A stretch of DNA of 64,000 nt. Origin: Monodelphis domestica (taxonomy: Eukaryota; Chordata; Mammalia; Didelphimorphia; Didelphidae). Position numbers and translations under genes: made by a program. Location: positions 355,064,850-355,128,849 of the forward strand of contig NC_077227.1 of the NCBI RefSeq assembly GCF_027887165.1, written 5' to 3'. The notes under the pieces are model-generated. The model did not search any database. It had not been told where the DNA came from and worked only from the letters and a program-made list of their open reading frames with translations. Shown one piece after another: positions 24,301 to 35,825 of this stretch (position 1 is its first letter; the number at the start of each line of letters is the position of its first letter).

Positions 24301-24679
24301 GTGTAAATAGGCTAATTTACCTGCATTATCCATAGTGGTAGGTTGTCCACTAGGGTACAGCATTCTGGTTATGTAAAAGGCTTTCAATTTACACACCAAA
24401 CCTGCTTTAGCTTCTGAATATGCTCAATTCTTCTGTGAGATACTGGGGAATTGCAATTCATGTTCTACTTCCCCCAATTTTTGTAGAATTGTGGGAAGAG
24501 TTAACATGAACTGAGACCATCTGACATAAGGACCAATTGAGAAATTCGATATCAATCTAAAATAAAATGTTACTGAAACTTAGGTTTTTTTTAAATTAAA
24601 ATGAATAGAAAGATAAGTTCTACTTTTCTTTCTGAATCCCCATTGTCTTTTGCAGCCCTCAAAGTACATACCTCACATT

Positions 24680-24840
24680 GAGGTCTCTTGATCTAGTACA
24701 AATCCCCCTCTTCCATTTTATAGATAAGGAAACTGAATCTAGAGAGGGTGATTTTCCTCAGATCACACAGATCATAAATAGCAAAGATGAGTTTCTAATC
24801 CAGGTCTTCTGCTCCAAATCCATTGCTTTTTCTGCCAAAC
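24680..24840 (-). mobile_element. MIR-like SINE fragment
   Basis: CATTTTATAGATAAGGAAACTG, CAGATCACACAGATCATAAA and AATCCAGGTCTTCTGCTCC in minus-strand order. 24840-25590 has a T/G-rich stretch at 24955-24990 and nothing else recognised. Confidence 0.65.
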
Positions 24841-25611
24841 CACACACTTCATCTGTTTAATGAGTAGTTTAGATTTATCTCTGTCTCTTCCAGGAATAAC
24901 ATTCTTTGGTTCCTGCCCACTCTATAATTCTAAAAGTGGGCATGTGAGAAGTGTTTTTGTTTGTTTTGTTTTGTTATTTTTTAGATGGAGGTGGTGGTGA
25001 TGTGGACAGGGTGTTTTGAAAAATCAAAGCATATAAGTAATTATGTACTAAAGCACTTGAAGCTACATTTGTGTTCCCAGAACCTATTAAGATTCAATAT
25101 CTATTCAGAACTGATCAGGAGCTCCTGTTTTTATGAAATCTCTCCAAATTAGTCAAAATTAATCACATGACATCATAGTGATGTAAAAGACATCTTCTTA
25201 AAACAATCCAAGGGAAAAGAAAAGGAATGAAATAAGCAGCAGCCATTCTTACCACTCACTTCACAAAATTATCTCCTATTTGCCAGGCTTCAGTCTGGGG
25301 AAAATTTGGGTCCAATGATTATAATCTCCATGTTCTCTTATCAGAAAAACAGTATAAATTAGGAAACAAATCAAGGGTAATGGCTTGCCCACCAGATGAC
25401 TGCTGTAGTCTCTTTACATGGAAGTGTTGCACCATAACACAAAATGATTGTCTAATGCTACTAGCTCTGGCAAGAATCTCCCCATCGTTTTTATTTTCTC
25501 TTCCTCCCTTCCTCTGTCATTGTTTTGTGTTTGTGTTTTTACAATCTACTTTTATCCATTTACCATTTCTTGACAGGAATTCTAAATTCTGTTAAGAATA
25601 CTTGTCACCCA

Positions 25612-26407
25612 TTAATTCATTGCTGGTGGAGTTGTGAATTGATCCAACCATTCTGGAGGGCAATTTGAACTATGCCCAAAGGGCGCTAAAAGACTTTGCC
25701 CTTTGATCTAGCCATAGCACTGCTGGGTTTGTACCCCAAAGAGATAATAAGGAAAAAGACATGTACAAGGATATTCATAGTTGTGCTCTTTGTGGTGGCA
25801 AAAAATTGGAAAATGAGGGGTTGCCCTTCAATTGGGGAATGGCTGAACAAATTGTGGTATATGTTGGTGATGGAATGCTATTGTGCTCAAAGGAATAATA
25901 AAGTGGAAGAATTCCATGGGGACTGGAGCAACCTCCAGGAATTGATGCAGAGTGAGAGGAGCAGAACCAGGAAAACACTGTACACAGAGACTGATACACT
26001 GTGGTACAATCGAATGTAATAGACTTCTCCATTAGTGGCAATGCAATGACCCTGAACAACTTGGAGGAACCTACGAGGAAAACCACTATCCACATCCAGA
26101 GAAAACACTGTGGGAGTAAAAACACCAAAGAAAAACAACTGCTTGAATACATGGGTCAAAGGTATATGACTGGTGATGTCAACTCTAAATGAACATCCTA
26201 GTGTAAACAACAACATGGAAATGGATTCTGATCAAGGACACAAGTAATACCCAATGAAATTGCCCCTTAGTTGCAGGAAGATCGGGTGGAGGGGAGGGAG
26301 GGAAATAATGTGATTACTGTAACCAAGGAATAATGTTCTAAATTGACTAAATAAATTAATTCAAATGTAAAAAATAATAAATTACTTTTCCCTTCTTAAA
26401 AAAAAAA
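25612..26407 (+). mobile_element. 5'-truncated L1 with perfect 18-bp target duplication
   Basis: The last part of L1 ORF2 plus 3' UTR and poly-A (26398-26409). Readable ORF2 tail includes LFVVAKNWKMRGCPSIGEW near 25785-25845. AAGAATACTTGTCACCCA is repeated exactly at 25594-25611 and 26408-26425, which defines the insertion. The perfect duplication and near-intact reading suggest a fairly recent event. Confidence 0.95.
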
Positions 26408-26445
26408 AAGAATACTTGTCACCCAGCATTCACTGCTTAATCATT

Positions 26446-26489
26446 TGTGACTATACCTTTGAATACATGTGACTATACCTTTGAACATT
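26446..26489. repeat. 22-bp tandem duplication
   Basis: TGTGACTATACCTTTGAA occurs at 26446 and 26468, just beyond the right target duplication of the L1. The unit is 22 bp. Small and without evident function. Confidence 0.75.
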
Positions 26490-27114
26490 CTCATCTGGTT
26501 AAAAACAATTTTTGTACCTGCAAATCACACCAGTGTATAGTGTACACCATAAACATTTTGCAATTAACATAAAGCATTGTCATATGAAATCCAAAACTTT
26601 TGAACTCAAATTGATCCTTAGCTTCCCAAGTAGGTAAAACTACAAGTATATAGTGGTAGGAGGTATTTACCACCTCACTCACCCATCTCAGGACACAAAA
26701 AAGTACAGGTGTATATGGTAGCTTTTAAGGAAGATGTCACTGAGGAGAAATGCTTCCTGCCACTAATGCATGCATAAACAAGGCTAGTCCATGGCTGGCA
26801 GCCCACCATGGACAACTCAGAGGTAGGAGTACTTTGGTCAGCTGAGAAGTCATCTGGGGATTTAATCTAAGAGTCTGAATGTAAACTGGGGGTTGTAGCC
26901 TGGAAGAGATGCTAGACTATTATAACTACTACCCAATGGCTCTCTTTAGGCCCTCAGGGATTAAACAGAACAAATCAAATCTCTTTCCTCAGAGATAGCC
27001 CTTCAGATAGTCAGAGATAGCAGTCATCTTATATACACACACACGTACATACTTAAACACACACATACATTTATATACTTTGTCTTCTCTAATTCACCTC
27101 TTTTTTTTTTTGCC

Positions 27115-27300
27115 AATCCTTTTTACATGGTTTCAAGTCACCTCCCCTCTTACTTAACCTGCTCTGAACAATCTTACTGGTATCTCTCCTCAAAATTTGA
27201 CCTTCAGAAATGAATACAATTCTATTCTTGGGGTCTGACAATAATGATATACTCCAAGAGTGGTACCTCCTTGGCCATATTTATTTCTAGAACTGGAGAT
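27115..27300 (-). mobile_element. Degenerate CR1/L3 fragment
   Basis: TTCAGAAATGAATACAATTC … GGGGTCTGACAATAATG … GTGGTACCTCC follows the minus-strand CR1 pattern seen at 11420. 26490-27110, including a short ACAC run at 27035-27065, is otherwise unassigned. Confidence 0.4.
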
Positions 27301-27589
27301 TAAGGGGAGAATGAGAGGGGAAGATATGTACACGGCAGCAGGGTGGAAGTAAAGAAGGCAGCCTGGAAGGAAAGTGAAACATGGCTGAGCCAGTTAGATA
27401 TAGCAAACCATGAAACATGCTCATCAACAGAACAGCTTGAGCCTTGGGCAGGAGCTCCTGAACTACAAGGTTTGTTAAGACCTTGTTAAGGTCAAGGTCT
27501 GTAGGAGGTTCAAGAATGTAGAAAATGCAGCAGAAGACTGTAGAGGGGAAATGATATAAGAAATTAGAGAAGGGAGAGATCTCTTGTTC

Positions 27590-28880
27590 TGGGTTAGGTG
27601 GAATGGTATGTATAGGGTCTGGGAAGGCTTCATAGAGTAGGTAACATCTAAATTAGATCTTGGAGGATAGTACTTCAAATGACAAAGATGAAGTGATAAT
27701 CCATTCCATGAGCAAAGATGGAACCACAGCAGAGGGAGGAAAACTGGGAAGACAGTGAATAGTTAGATTTTGCTGAGACATAGACTAAGTGAACAATGTA
27801 ATATGAGATAAGCCTGTAAAAGGCATGTTGGGGTCAAATTGTAGATAGCCTTGAATGCCAGGGCAAAGAATTTATGCTTTATTCAATGAGTAGTTGTAGG
27901 GTTTCAGGTATAAACAAATCATGAAAGTATTAAAGATGCATTTAATAGCTGACTTTATATTTCTTGTATTTCACACAATTGATTTCTGGATCCTTGCATT
28001 GAATTGGGGCTCAAATCTTGTGGTATTCCAACCCCTCCCCACAACTGGAGTACAAAGGTCAAATGAACCTCTGGGCTGGGCACTGGCTACTACTATTTTC
28101 TTAGCCTCCATCTCTTTTATCTTGTTGTTGTTTACCAAGTTGATGATAAATTCTCTACCATGTCACATGTTTGACCAACTATCTCCCATTCCCCATTCCT
28201 TGAAACTTCAATAAAAATGTTTTCACCTTTAGTTTGCTCTCTCTCATACCATCAGAGGAGCAATCGGCAGGCTGGATGCTATGCTGATGAATCCTGTGTC
28301 TCTGGGCCTCTTTTCTGGCTTTATGTCCCCTCTTCCTTAATCTTTAAACCCTTCTACACAAATTCCCTCAGTCCCCAGCTTCCCTTTCAGGTAATCAACC
28401 CATGTAAGAATATCGTTTACTGCTGGTCAGCTACAGTAGTGGGAGTTTTGGTGTAGAGGAGTGCTATAATCTGTATAGTGTATTAGGAAAACTACATGGA
28501 TTAGATTGGAGAGAGTTAAGACCTGAGGCAATAGGACCAATAAGGAAGCTATTGCTATAGTTCAGGTAGATGAGAAATGATTAAAGTCCGACCTAGGGTT
28601 ATAATGGGAGTATAAGGGAAGAGGCAGTCCATAAATATTAAGGTGGAAATCAGCAGAATTGGGCAACTGACTGGATATGAAGATGGGGGAGTAGGAATGG
28701 AGAGAAGGAAGAGTCAAGCATTTCTCCAGAGTTACAAGGCTGGGTGACAGAGGTTATAATGCGACATTAATAGAAACAGAATTGTTAGGGGAAGATAAAG
28801 AGTTCAGTTTTAGCTATGTTAACAGTGAATGGCCATTAGGACATCTAGGTGGACACAGCCAATGGGAAGGAGGAAATGTG
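27590..28880 (-). mobile_element. L2 LINE split by an unassigned insertion
   Basis: L2 3' text (AAGGCTTCATAGAGTAGG, ATAGCCTTGAATGCCAGGGC) covers 27590-27905 and resumes at about 28455 (CAATAAGGAAGCTATTGCTATAG, AGAGTTCAGTTTTAGCTATG) to 28880. The gap 27905-28450 is foreign: it holds ACTTCAATAAAAATG and pyrimidine-rich text, LTR-like, but without clear ends. Confidence 0.6.
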
Positions 28881-29134
28881 GTAATGTGGTAAAGTGGTTG
28901 AGTAAAAGAGGAAGTTTAGAAATTACCTACAAAAAGGTGACAGTTGAAACTATAGACATAGATTATACCAGCAAGTAAGAGAGCCTGGAACTCTTTCATT
29001 TAATTCAACTCCTTTTTCTCTCAGTCAGTATTTTAAAAACATGAACTACAATGTCTCATGCTTAACGCTGGGGGAGATATATGAAAAAATGGTACATGCT
29101 CTTTTGTAATGCTACAATTGAGCAAAGAAAAAAG

Positions 29135-29345
29135 ATACAGACAGAGGCAATTTGGTGTGATGGAAAGAGCTCTCAATTTGGAGTCAAGAACCTGAATTTT
29201 GGGGTTCTAGGTTTGAATCCTAGGGCCCTGCTAAATGAACGTGGAAAATTTACATAACCTCCCTAGTCTCAAAATTTCACCTGTAAAATAAGAGGATTGA
29301 ATTGTAAAGTCCCCCTTCTAATGCTAAATCCTGCTAAATCCCAGA
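29135..29345 (+). mobile_element. MIR-like SINE
   Basis: GTGATGGAAAGAGCTCTC, GGTTTGAATCCTAGGG and CACCTGTAAAATAAGAGGATTG give the standard plus-strand order. Confidence 0.7.
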
Positions 29346-29491
29346 ATATGAGTGCAAAAGAACAGTTTAACTTGATGTGGAATTAGACAAAAGAGAAAAC
29401 AAATCTGCTTGGGGAAATCATTAATTCATGGAAGAGGTGGTATTTGAGCTGGATCTTGAAATAAGAATAACACGAGAATTGGGAAACATCA

Positions 29492-29492
29492 A

Positions 29493-29523
<31 letters not shown>

Positions 29524-29565
29524 CACATATATATGTGTGTATGTATATACACACACATATACAAA
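29492..29565. repeat. (TA)n/(CA)n microsatellite, near-palindromic
   Basis: A pure TA run is followed by TACACATACACATATATATG and its approximate inverse TGTGTGTATGTATATACACAC. The tract is alternating purine-pyrimidine and self-complementary. Confidence 0.95.
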
Positions 29566-29569
29566 GTTC

Positions 29570-30280
29570 CCCTTGGCTACAATGGCACACTACTCAGAAT
29601 GTACTATAGAAAGAGGTATTAGAAATATAGACTGCTTCTTAGGCTGAAGTCATTTCTCTACAGGAAGCCATAGAATCAATATGTTCCATCATAAATTGGG
29701 AGGAAAGATTAGGTGGTTTAACCCTCCTCATTTCTGAGGATGAAGAAACTGAGAATCATCTTTAGCTAGATTACTATCCCCAGATTACCTAGGGATTAAG
29801 TTGCAAAGCCTGACTCTATGGTGCCAAATAAAAGATGAAGTCTCTGATGAGGAGGAACACAGATTTTTCCGATACTCTCAAGCTCTTTCTTATACTCCCT
29901 CCCTCACCTCAAATATCAAAGTGACTCCCTACTCCACCTGACAGACTCCAGATGCTGGAGCTGTGACAACCTTGTGAGAGAGGTCATTCAGCCCATCAAC
30001 TGAGTCTCCACTTGGGAAAGTACTTCTGACATCTGCTCAGAATTTGATCCTCCGTCAATTTCCATTTTATAGCTCCTTGTTCTCTTCTCAGCAAAGGGGC
30101 TGAGCCCAAGAAGTCAGGCTGACATGGCCTAAAGCATTTTAAATGTTATTTGCTTGACTGAGATTTTCTAGTGACCCAGCACTGCTAGTAACACAAAGTT
30201 TTCTCAACTCTCAACTTTTCATTCTTTGGCAAATGTGTACTGAGCATTTCTTTCCTACCCAGAACTATGCTAAGTGCTGG
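29570..30280. other. Unassigned, with a minus-strand MIR-like tract
   Basis: About 29700-29825 (CTCATTTCTGAGGATGAAGAAACTGAG) looks like the 3' half of a MIR-like SINE on the minus strand. Nothing else is identified in this stretch. Confidence 0.45.
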
Positions 30281-30289
30281 AGGGAATGC

Positions 30290-30700
30290 CAGGTCATACA
30301 AGACAATGGAATTAGCACTTGACTGAATCTAGGGACCTGAATTCTAGATTCAGTTCTGTCTCTAATTCTCCATGCATCCTTCAGCAAGTCCCTTTCTGTT
30401 TCTGGGCCTCCATTTCATCCTCTAAAATGAGGACCCCCAAACCTTGGACAAATGTGGAGTACAGTAGATAGAGCACTCAGCCTAGAGTCAGGAAGTTCAA
30501 ACCTGGCCTCTGACACTTCCTAGCAATGGGACCCTAGGAAAAACCACTTTAACTTCTGTTCACCTCAGTTTCCTCAACTGTAAAAATGCTGAAAATAATA
30601 GCACCTACTTTCCAGGATTGTTGCAAGAGTCAAATGAGATAATATTTGTAATGCACTTAGCATAATGCCTGACACATAGTAGGAGCTTAAGAAATGCTTG
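30290..30700 (+). mobile_element. Two MIR/Ther1-like SINEs in tandem
   Basis: First copy 30290-30440 (CACTTGACTGAATCTAGGGACC … CCATTTCATCCTCTAAAATG). Second, full copy 30452-30700 (GTAGATAGAGCACTCAGCC … CAGTTTCCTCAACTG … ATAATAGCACCTACTTTCC … CCTGACACATAGTAGGAGC). A third partial head-less copy lies at 30810-30910. Confidence 0.8.
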
Positions 30701-30904
30701 TTTCGTTCCTCCTTAAGGTTCCTTCCAACTCTCATACTATATGATTTCCACCTAGTCTGTGTTATGGAAGACATAAAGAAGTATTAAATATTTTACAATC
30801 TAGTTGGAGAGATGGGGTAAGTCATTTAACTATTAGCTACCTCAGTTTTCCCATCTGTAAAATGTAGGAGCTAAATGATAACTAGAGATAGTTCTAAAAT
30901 TCTG

Positions 30905-31050
30905 TGATTCTATTCATTCTTCAAACATTTTTTGAGGCACTTACAACATGTATACCCCTATGCTGGACTGTATGTCACTATAAAGATATAATGTCTACCT
31001 TCAAGGAGTTTATAGGCTAGTAGAGTTTGATAAGCTAAAATAACAATAGG
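30905..31050 (-). mobile_element. L2 3' end
   Basis: CATTTTTTGAGGCACTTACAAC … CCTATGCTGGACTG … CTTCAAGGAGTTTATAGG is the reversed L2 3' terminus. Confidence 0.6.
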
Positions 31051-31064
31051 TGTAATACAAGATA

Positions 31065-31585
31065 GAATAATAATTCACATTTATATAGCACTTTGGGGCA
31101 AGCAGGTAGTGCAGGGGATAGAGTGTTGGACCAGGAGTCAGAAGAACCTGAGTTCAAATGCAGCCTGATACTAGCTGTCTGACCCTGGGCAAGTCACATA
31201 ACCTTGTTGGCTTCAATTTCCTCATCTGTAAAATGAGCTGGAGAAGGAAATGGCAAACCGTTCTGGTATCTTTGCCATGAAAAACCTCAAATAAAGTAAT
31301 GAAGAGTCAGACATGGCTGAAAATGACTGAACAACATCATTCAGCACTTTAAAATTTAGGAAATGTTTTTTTTTTTTGTAACAACTCTGCAAAGTAACTA
31401 GTGCACGTATTATTTTTCCCATATTATTTAAAAATGAGGAAATGAAGGCCCAGAGAGATTCAGTTACTTCTTCTGAATGAGGGCTCCTGTAGTGAGTGCT
31501 AGAGCCAAATCTTAAATCCAGGTCCTCTCTCTCTCGGGTTCAAGTCCAGGGCTTTTTCCTTTCTAGAGGTAAAATATGCTAAATG
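31065..31585 (-). mobile_element. MIR-like CORE-SINE split by a MAR1-like SINE
   Basis: MIR text (CACATTTATATAGCACTTTGG) is interrupted at about 31096 and resumes at about 31343 (GCACTTTAAAATTTAGGAAATG … AAATGAGGAAATGAAGGCCC … AATCCAGGTCC). Re-joining the halves gives a normal core, so the inner SINE is younger. Confidence 0.75.
31096..31335 (+). mobile_element. MAR1-like SINE, nested
   Basis: GGCAAGCAGGTAGTGCAGGGG head, GAGTTCAAATGCAGCC B-box side, ATGAGCTGGAGAAGGAAATGG and GACTGAACAACATC tail. AGCACTTT occurs on both sides, consistent with a short target duplication. Confidence 0.85.
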
Positions 31586-31589
31586 TCTA

Positions 31590-31782
31590 TTTTTGGTTTT
31601 GTTTTTAAAACCCTTACCTTCTCTCTTAGTATCAGTTCTAAGACAAAAAAGTGGCAAGGGCTAGGCAATTGGGGTTGAATGACTTGCGTGAGACAGCTAA
31701 GAAGTATCTGAGACCAAATTTAAACCCAGGTCCTCCCAACTCCAGGCCTGGTACTCTGTCTACTAGGCTTCCTTGGCTGCCC
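31590..31782 (-). mobile_element. Marsupial tRNA-derived SINE
   Basis: AAAACCCTTACCTTCTCTC tail, GGCAAGGGCTAGGCAATTGG, AATTTAAACCCAGGTCCTCC and CTTGGCTGCCC head on the minus strand. Confidence 0.88.
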
Positions 31783-31928
31783 GATATGCTAAAGAATCCT
31801 ATAAATAAAATGATGTGAGGAGAAGGGAGAGATCACATTCGCTCAATCTTCCATACTTATAAATCTAGCTATTGTTCCATCTCTCTCTTCCATTTTATGC
31901 CAAATTTGCTTAAAAATTGTCTACACCC

Positions 31929-32110
31929 CCCTAAATGATCACCCTAGTGCAATTATCAATAATATGGAAATAGGTCTTGATCAATGACACATGTAAAACC
32001 CAGTGGAATTGCACATCAGCTGAGGGGGAGGGGGAGAAAGGAAGGAAAGAACATGAGTCATGTCACCACAGGAAAATATTCTAAATTAATTAAATAAAAA
32101 TTTTCAATTA
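31929..32110 (+). mobile_element. Truncated L1/HAL1 3' end
   Basis: L1 3' UTR only (GACACATGTAAAACCCAGTGG … AAATTAATTAAATAAAAA). AAAATTGTCTACACCC (31913-31928) and AAAATTATCTATACCC (32113-32128) are its target duplication with two differences. It sits just upstream of L2-like sequence. Confidence 0.75.
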
Positions 32111-32128
32111 AAAAAATTATCTATACCC

Positions 32129-32585
32129 AATCTCTCCACTTCCTTGCTCTCCTCACTCTCACCTTACCTTCTTATAATTAGATTTTTACTCTCACTATGC
32201 TACCAAAACTGCTCTAAGATCACTGGAGGCCTTGAATTCTATCCATCTCATGACCCTCTTTTCCTATACTCTTACTCCCTTCTCTTCCTCAGATTTGAAT
32301 ACAACATAATCTCCATTTTCTCCTTCAATACCACTAACTGTTCTAGCAGTGGGTCTTTAATTGCCTTTTTTACTTTAATGTAAAGGTCTGCCTCTGGCCT
32401 TTTTCTTCCCTTCTTTATCCCTGTGGCAATTTCATTCATGCCTCCTCTACACAAATAATGCCCAAACTTGGGTCTTCAGCCCTAACCTCTCTTCCAAACT
32501 TCAGGCCACATTTCCAATTGCCTAAAAACATCTCTACCTGCCTGTCCCACTGTTACTTAAAACATGTTCAAGACTGAATAAGTCT
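32129..32585 (+). mobile_element. L2/L3-like LINE fragment
   Basis: ACTTCCTTGCTCTCCTCAC, CTAAGATCACTGGAGGCC and AATAATGCCCAAACTTGGG resemble the plus-strand LINE reverse-transcriptase C-terminal region. Similar text reappears at 33065-33285. 32590-33060 between them has a TATAAAAG at about 32670 but no assignable family. Confidence 0.45.
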
Positions 32586-33282
32586 TATTCACTGAGTAAT
32601 AGCTGCTGCCAATAGCTCTAAGAGGAGCTATCGGCCTCTCTGCTCCTCTGAGGGTACCTGTAAACAGCTTATAAAAGTAGGGTTCTCTCAAATTTCTGGA
32701 CCAGTGTTTCTTAAATTGGCCCTTATTATTGGAGAAATGACTGTGTTGACAGGAGAAAGGAGCAAGAGAGCCTCATGAGACTGCTGAAGGAGAGTAATGA
32801 AGCTCAAGGAAATCTGGTTACCTGGCCAGTTTGCCCTGTGTTTACCTATATTTTGTTCCCTGGGCAGGGCTTTGTGAAGTGAGCTGTACTCTGGGAGGTT
32901 TTAAAGAATATTATACATTAAGGGGTTGAGGGCTGAGCTAGTGTCTAATGTGTTTTTGACAGAACCTCCTGAATTTTATCTGTTCTCTTGGGATAGTTGT
33001 GGCAAAGATCAAGGGAACTCAGCATTCCTCCTTAAAATAAGTATTTATTTCTATGGTGCATCCATTCACTCAATCTTCCACACTTAAAAATTTGTGGTGT
33101 GGTTTGACTTCTTCTCTCATCTCTTATAGCTAATCAATCACCAAAATTTATTTGTTCTGTTTCTAAAACATTGCATTTGTCCCTATTCTATCTATAGTCC
33201 TATCCCCTTAGAATAGGACATCAAGACTATTTTGGTCTATTTAAAATTTTCTGATCTATTTAAAACTAGCCTCCAAATTAAA

Positions 33283-33480
33283 CAAATATTCATTAATTAT
33301 CCGCTATGTACACAGCACTGAGGCACTGAAGAGATGAAGATAAAAATTAAACACTCCTTGCTCTTAAGGAACTTCCATTCTTGGGGGAGGATATAACATA
33401 GGCATTAATAAGTATAGGGTATTGGTGGGAATTGATGGAGACACTGTGTGATCAAATGGTCCTCTCTCCTCCTGCTCCCA
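33283..33480 (-). mobile_element. L2 3' end
   Basis: ATATTCATTAATTATCCGC … CAGCACTGAGGCACTG … CTTGCTCTTAAGGAACTTCC is the reversed L2 3' end. Confidence 0.6.
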
Positions 33481-33644
33481 GCTCAGCTGATACCACAGGA
33501 AGTCATGATAACAGAAATATAAAGTGTTAATTTATGCCAAGCCTATTATCACCTTATGATATATGAAGTTTTCCTATGGCGGGGGGGCATGGCAATAGCT
33601 GAATGAAGATTGTTTGCTCATGATTGCTGTTAAAAGTCATCCTT

Positions 33645-33843
33645 GGGGGCAGTTGGTAGCTCAGTGGATTGAGAGCCAGGCCTAGAGATGGGAGGTTCTG
33701 GGTTCAAATCTGGCCTCAGACACTTCCTGGCTGTGTGACCCTGGGCAAGTCACTTAACCCCCATTGCCTAGCCCTTACCACTCTTCTGCTTTGGAACCTA
33801 TACACAGTATTGAGTCTAAGGTGGAAGGTAAGGTTTTTTAAAA
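33645..33843 (+). mobile_element. Marsupial tRNA-derived SINE, full length
   Basis: The most complete copy of this family in the window: GCTCAGTGGATTGAGAGCC head, GGTTCAAATCTGGCC, CTGTGTGACCCTGGGCAAG, GCCTAGCCCTTACCACTC and GGAAGGTAAGG tail. AAAAGTCATCCTT (33632-33644) and AAAAGTTATCCTT (33844-33856) form the target duplication. The apparent ORF at 33669 is part of the SINE. Confidence 0.95.
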
Positions 33844-33856
33844 AAAAGTTATCCTT

Positions 33857-35145
33857 TTACCAGTGTTGGTGGTAGATTGGTCAGCTCCCAAGGACTAGCA
33901 GAGAGGACACATGGACCTGGAGAAAAGGAGGCTGAGAGAAACCATTTAGAGCTAGGAAAGTGAACTCAGCCACCATGAACAGTGGGCACCAGGACTCTGA
34001 GAGTAAGGTTGTGAGGACCAATTGTCCATTGGGAATTTGGAGCTGAACATTATATTATGGAAAGCTCTCCCTTCATTTACTAGAGACTTCAAAGTAGCGA
34101 TTATTTCCTTTCTCTCTTGGTCATGGGAGCCTGAAGTCTTTACCTCATATCCAGGTAATTTCTCAAAAGTCTGTCTTTATTTGTTTTCAATTCTTGCTTT
34201 GTAGTTTAAGCTGACAGTTGAAGTAAACAATGTCAACCACAGGCATTGTTAATATGGTTCTACTACTCAGGGCTATAGATGATAGGAAGAATGAGAGAAG
34301 AGAGGCAAGTTGAAAACTGTTGTTTTGCCAGAATGCTGTCTTTGGCTGGGGTCTCAGAGCTGAGGGATGGGGGAGGGGGAGGGAAGGGCAGAGGGAATGA
34401 GAAGAAGAAGAAGGAAGAGGAGAGGAGAGGGAGGAAGAGGAGGAGGAGGAGAGAGAGGCACAGAGACAGAGAGAAAATTATGATTGCATTTGTTATAACT
34501 TCTCAAAGGAAAAAAATATTTATATCAAGAAACCCATAGAAGCAATGAGTGAGTGTTAGAGTGGGAGTAAGTAAAAGTAGCTGAGCAACTCTATTTACCA
34601 CTCCACTGCACCACTGCTGCAATAGTTCAAGAAGTTTAAGGAAGGAGAGAACACTAACAATTGAGGAATGATAGGACAGTCTGCCTCCAATTTCCTTCCA
34701 CCCCTCCCACCCCCCATCCTTCATACTGCCAGTAGACTGATTTTTCTTATGCACTAATCTGGTTACTTCTGCTCAAAAATCTTCAGTGGTGTGTAATTAT
34801 AATGATAAAGAGATGGAAAAATTAACCCTCCTCCTTTATTCAGACCTGAAGAGGGTAGGGTGGGATTGGGGAGAAGGGAATATGCATGTGGAATATACTG
34901 TCAGACAAACCAGTAATGCTTATTAGTTTTATTGATTTTTTTCATCTTTTTAAGAATCCTTATTACAAGGGAAGGCTCCTTGGGTGAGAGGAGGGGAAAC
35001 ATTAAAGAATCAATATTCTATAAAAACAAAATAAATAAAACTTTAAAACAAAATTATATTAAATGTATACTTTAAACTTTTAAAAATAAAAGCAAAGCAT
35101 TTGATTTGATTTCTTTAAAAAATAAAAATTTCAGGGGTTTCCTAT
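33857..35145. other. Unassigned intergenic DNA with a polypurine tract
   Basis: About 34355-34482 is an almost pure GA/GGA tract (GGGGGAGGGGGAGGG … AGAAGAAGAAGG … GGAGGAGGAGGAGAG). The ORF through it encodes Lys/Arg/Glu runs only by composition. 33857-34350 and 34500-35145 show no gene and no repeat I can name; they may be unique sequence. Confidence 0.6.
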
Positions 35146-35149
35146 TGTC

Positions 35150-35575
35150 TTTGGAGTAAAATTCAAACTAATTGACTTGGCATTTAAGGTCCACAGTATG
35201 ACAACAATCTTCCATGGTTATTCTCCTAGAGTCATTTTACCAGTGTGGGAAAGACTTCCCTCCTCTCCTCACTATTTCTAAACTCCCAAATCACTTTCTA
35301 GGTTAGGAATATCTGTTGGCCATCCTTTCCTCTCTTCTTTTCTTTATAGTATATTTGGTCCCTGCCTTACCCAACCTTCCACATAAATTCATCTTCTAGA
35401 ACATTTATGGTACGATAGAAATATTGCTGAATTTTGAGACAAATGGTCTATGTCCAAATTCTGACTCTGCAACTTATGAGATATTAGACAGGCCACTTTA
35501 TTTCTCTGGGTCTCAGTTTCCTCATCTATAAAATGAAGAGTTGACCTAGATGACCTCTAAGGACTCTTATAGTGC
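35150..35575 (+). mobile_element. L2 fragment followed by a MIR-like SINE
   Basis: GGAGTAAAATTCAAACTAATTG … GGCATTTAAGGTCCACAG is plus-strand L2 (35150-35415). GACTCTGCAACTTATGAG … GTCTCAGTTTCCTCATC … ATGACCTCTAAGGACTC is a MIR-like SINE (35425-35575). 35580-35825 is unassigned. Confidence 0.65.
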
Positions 35576-35825
35576 CCCTGACCTTCAACTTTGCCCTTTC
35601 AAATTTCTTCCTTCTCCTGGGGTTAACTGAAATGGCTTTCTTTTGAAATTACTGATTTCTTGGACTCTTCTCCAAAGCTAGCTGCTCCTTTTTTTTTTTC
35701 ACATCCCCTATCCTTGTATCACTTCTTCTGACCTCCATGTGAGGACTTAAGTTAGTTCTCTGTAAAATAGTCTTTTAGGTGAGTGTGCACTTGTATGTTG
35801 AACAATAAGGCCAACCCATCAGGTT

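Noticed and set aside
25696..26216. Group of overlapping frames on both strands as host genes
   Set aside because: The plus frame is the L1 ORF2 tail and the others are its antisense shadows.
33669..33875. 68-codon protein MRARPRDGRFW…
   Set aside because: Lies entirely within a marsupial tRNA-derived SINE.
34279..34539. Lys/Arg-rich 86-codon protein
   Set aside because: Encoded by a GGA/GAA polypurine tract; composition explains it.
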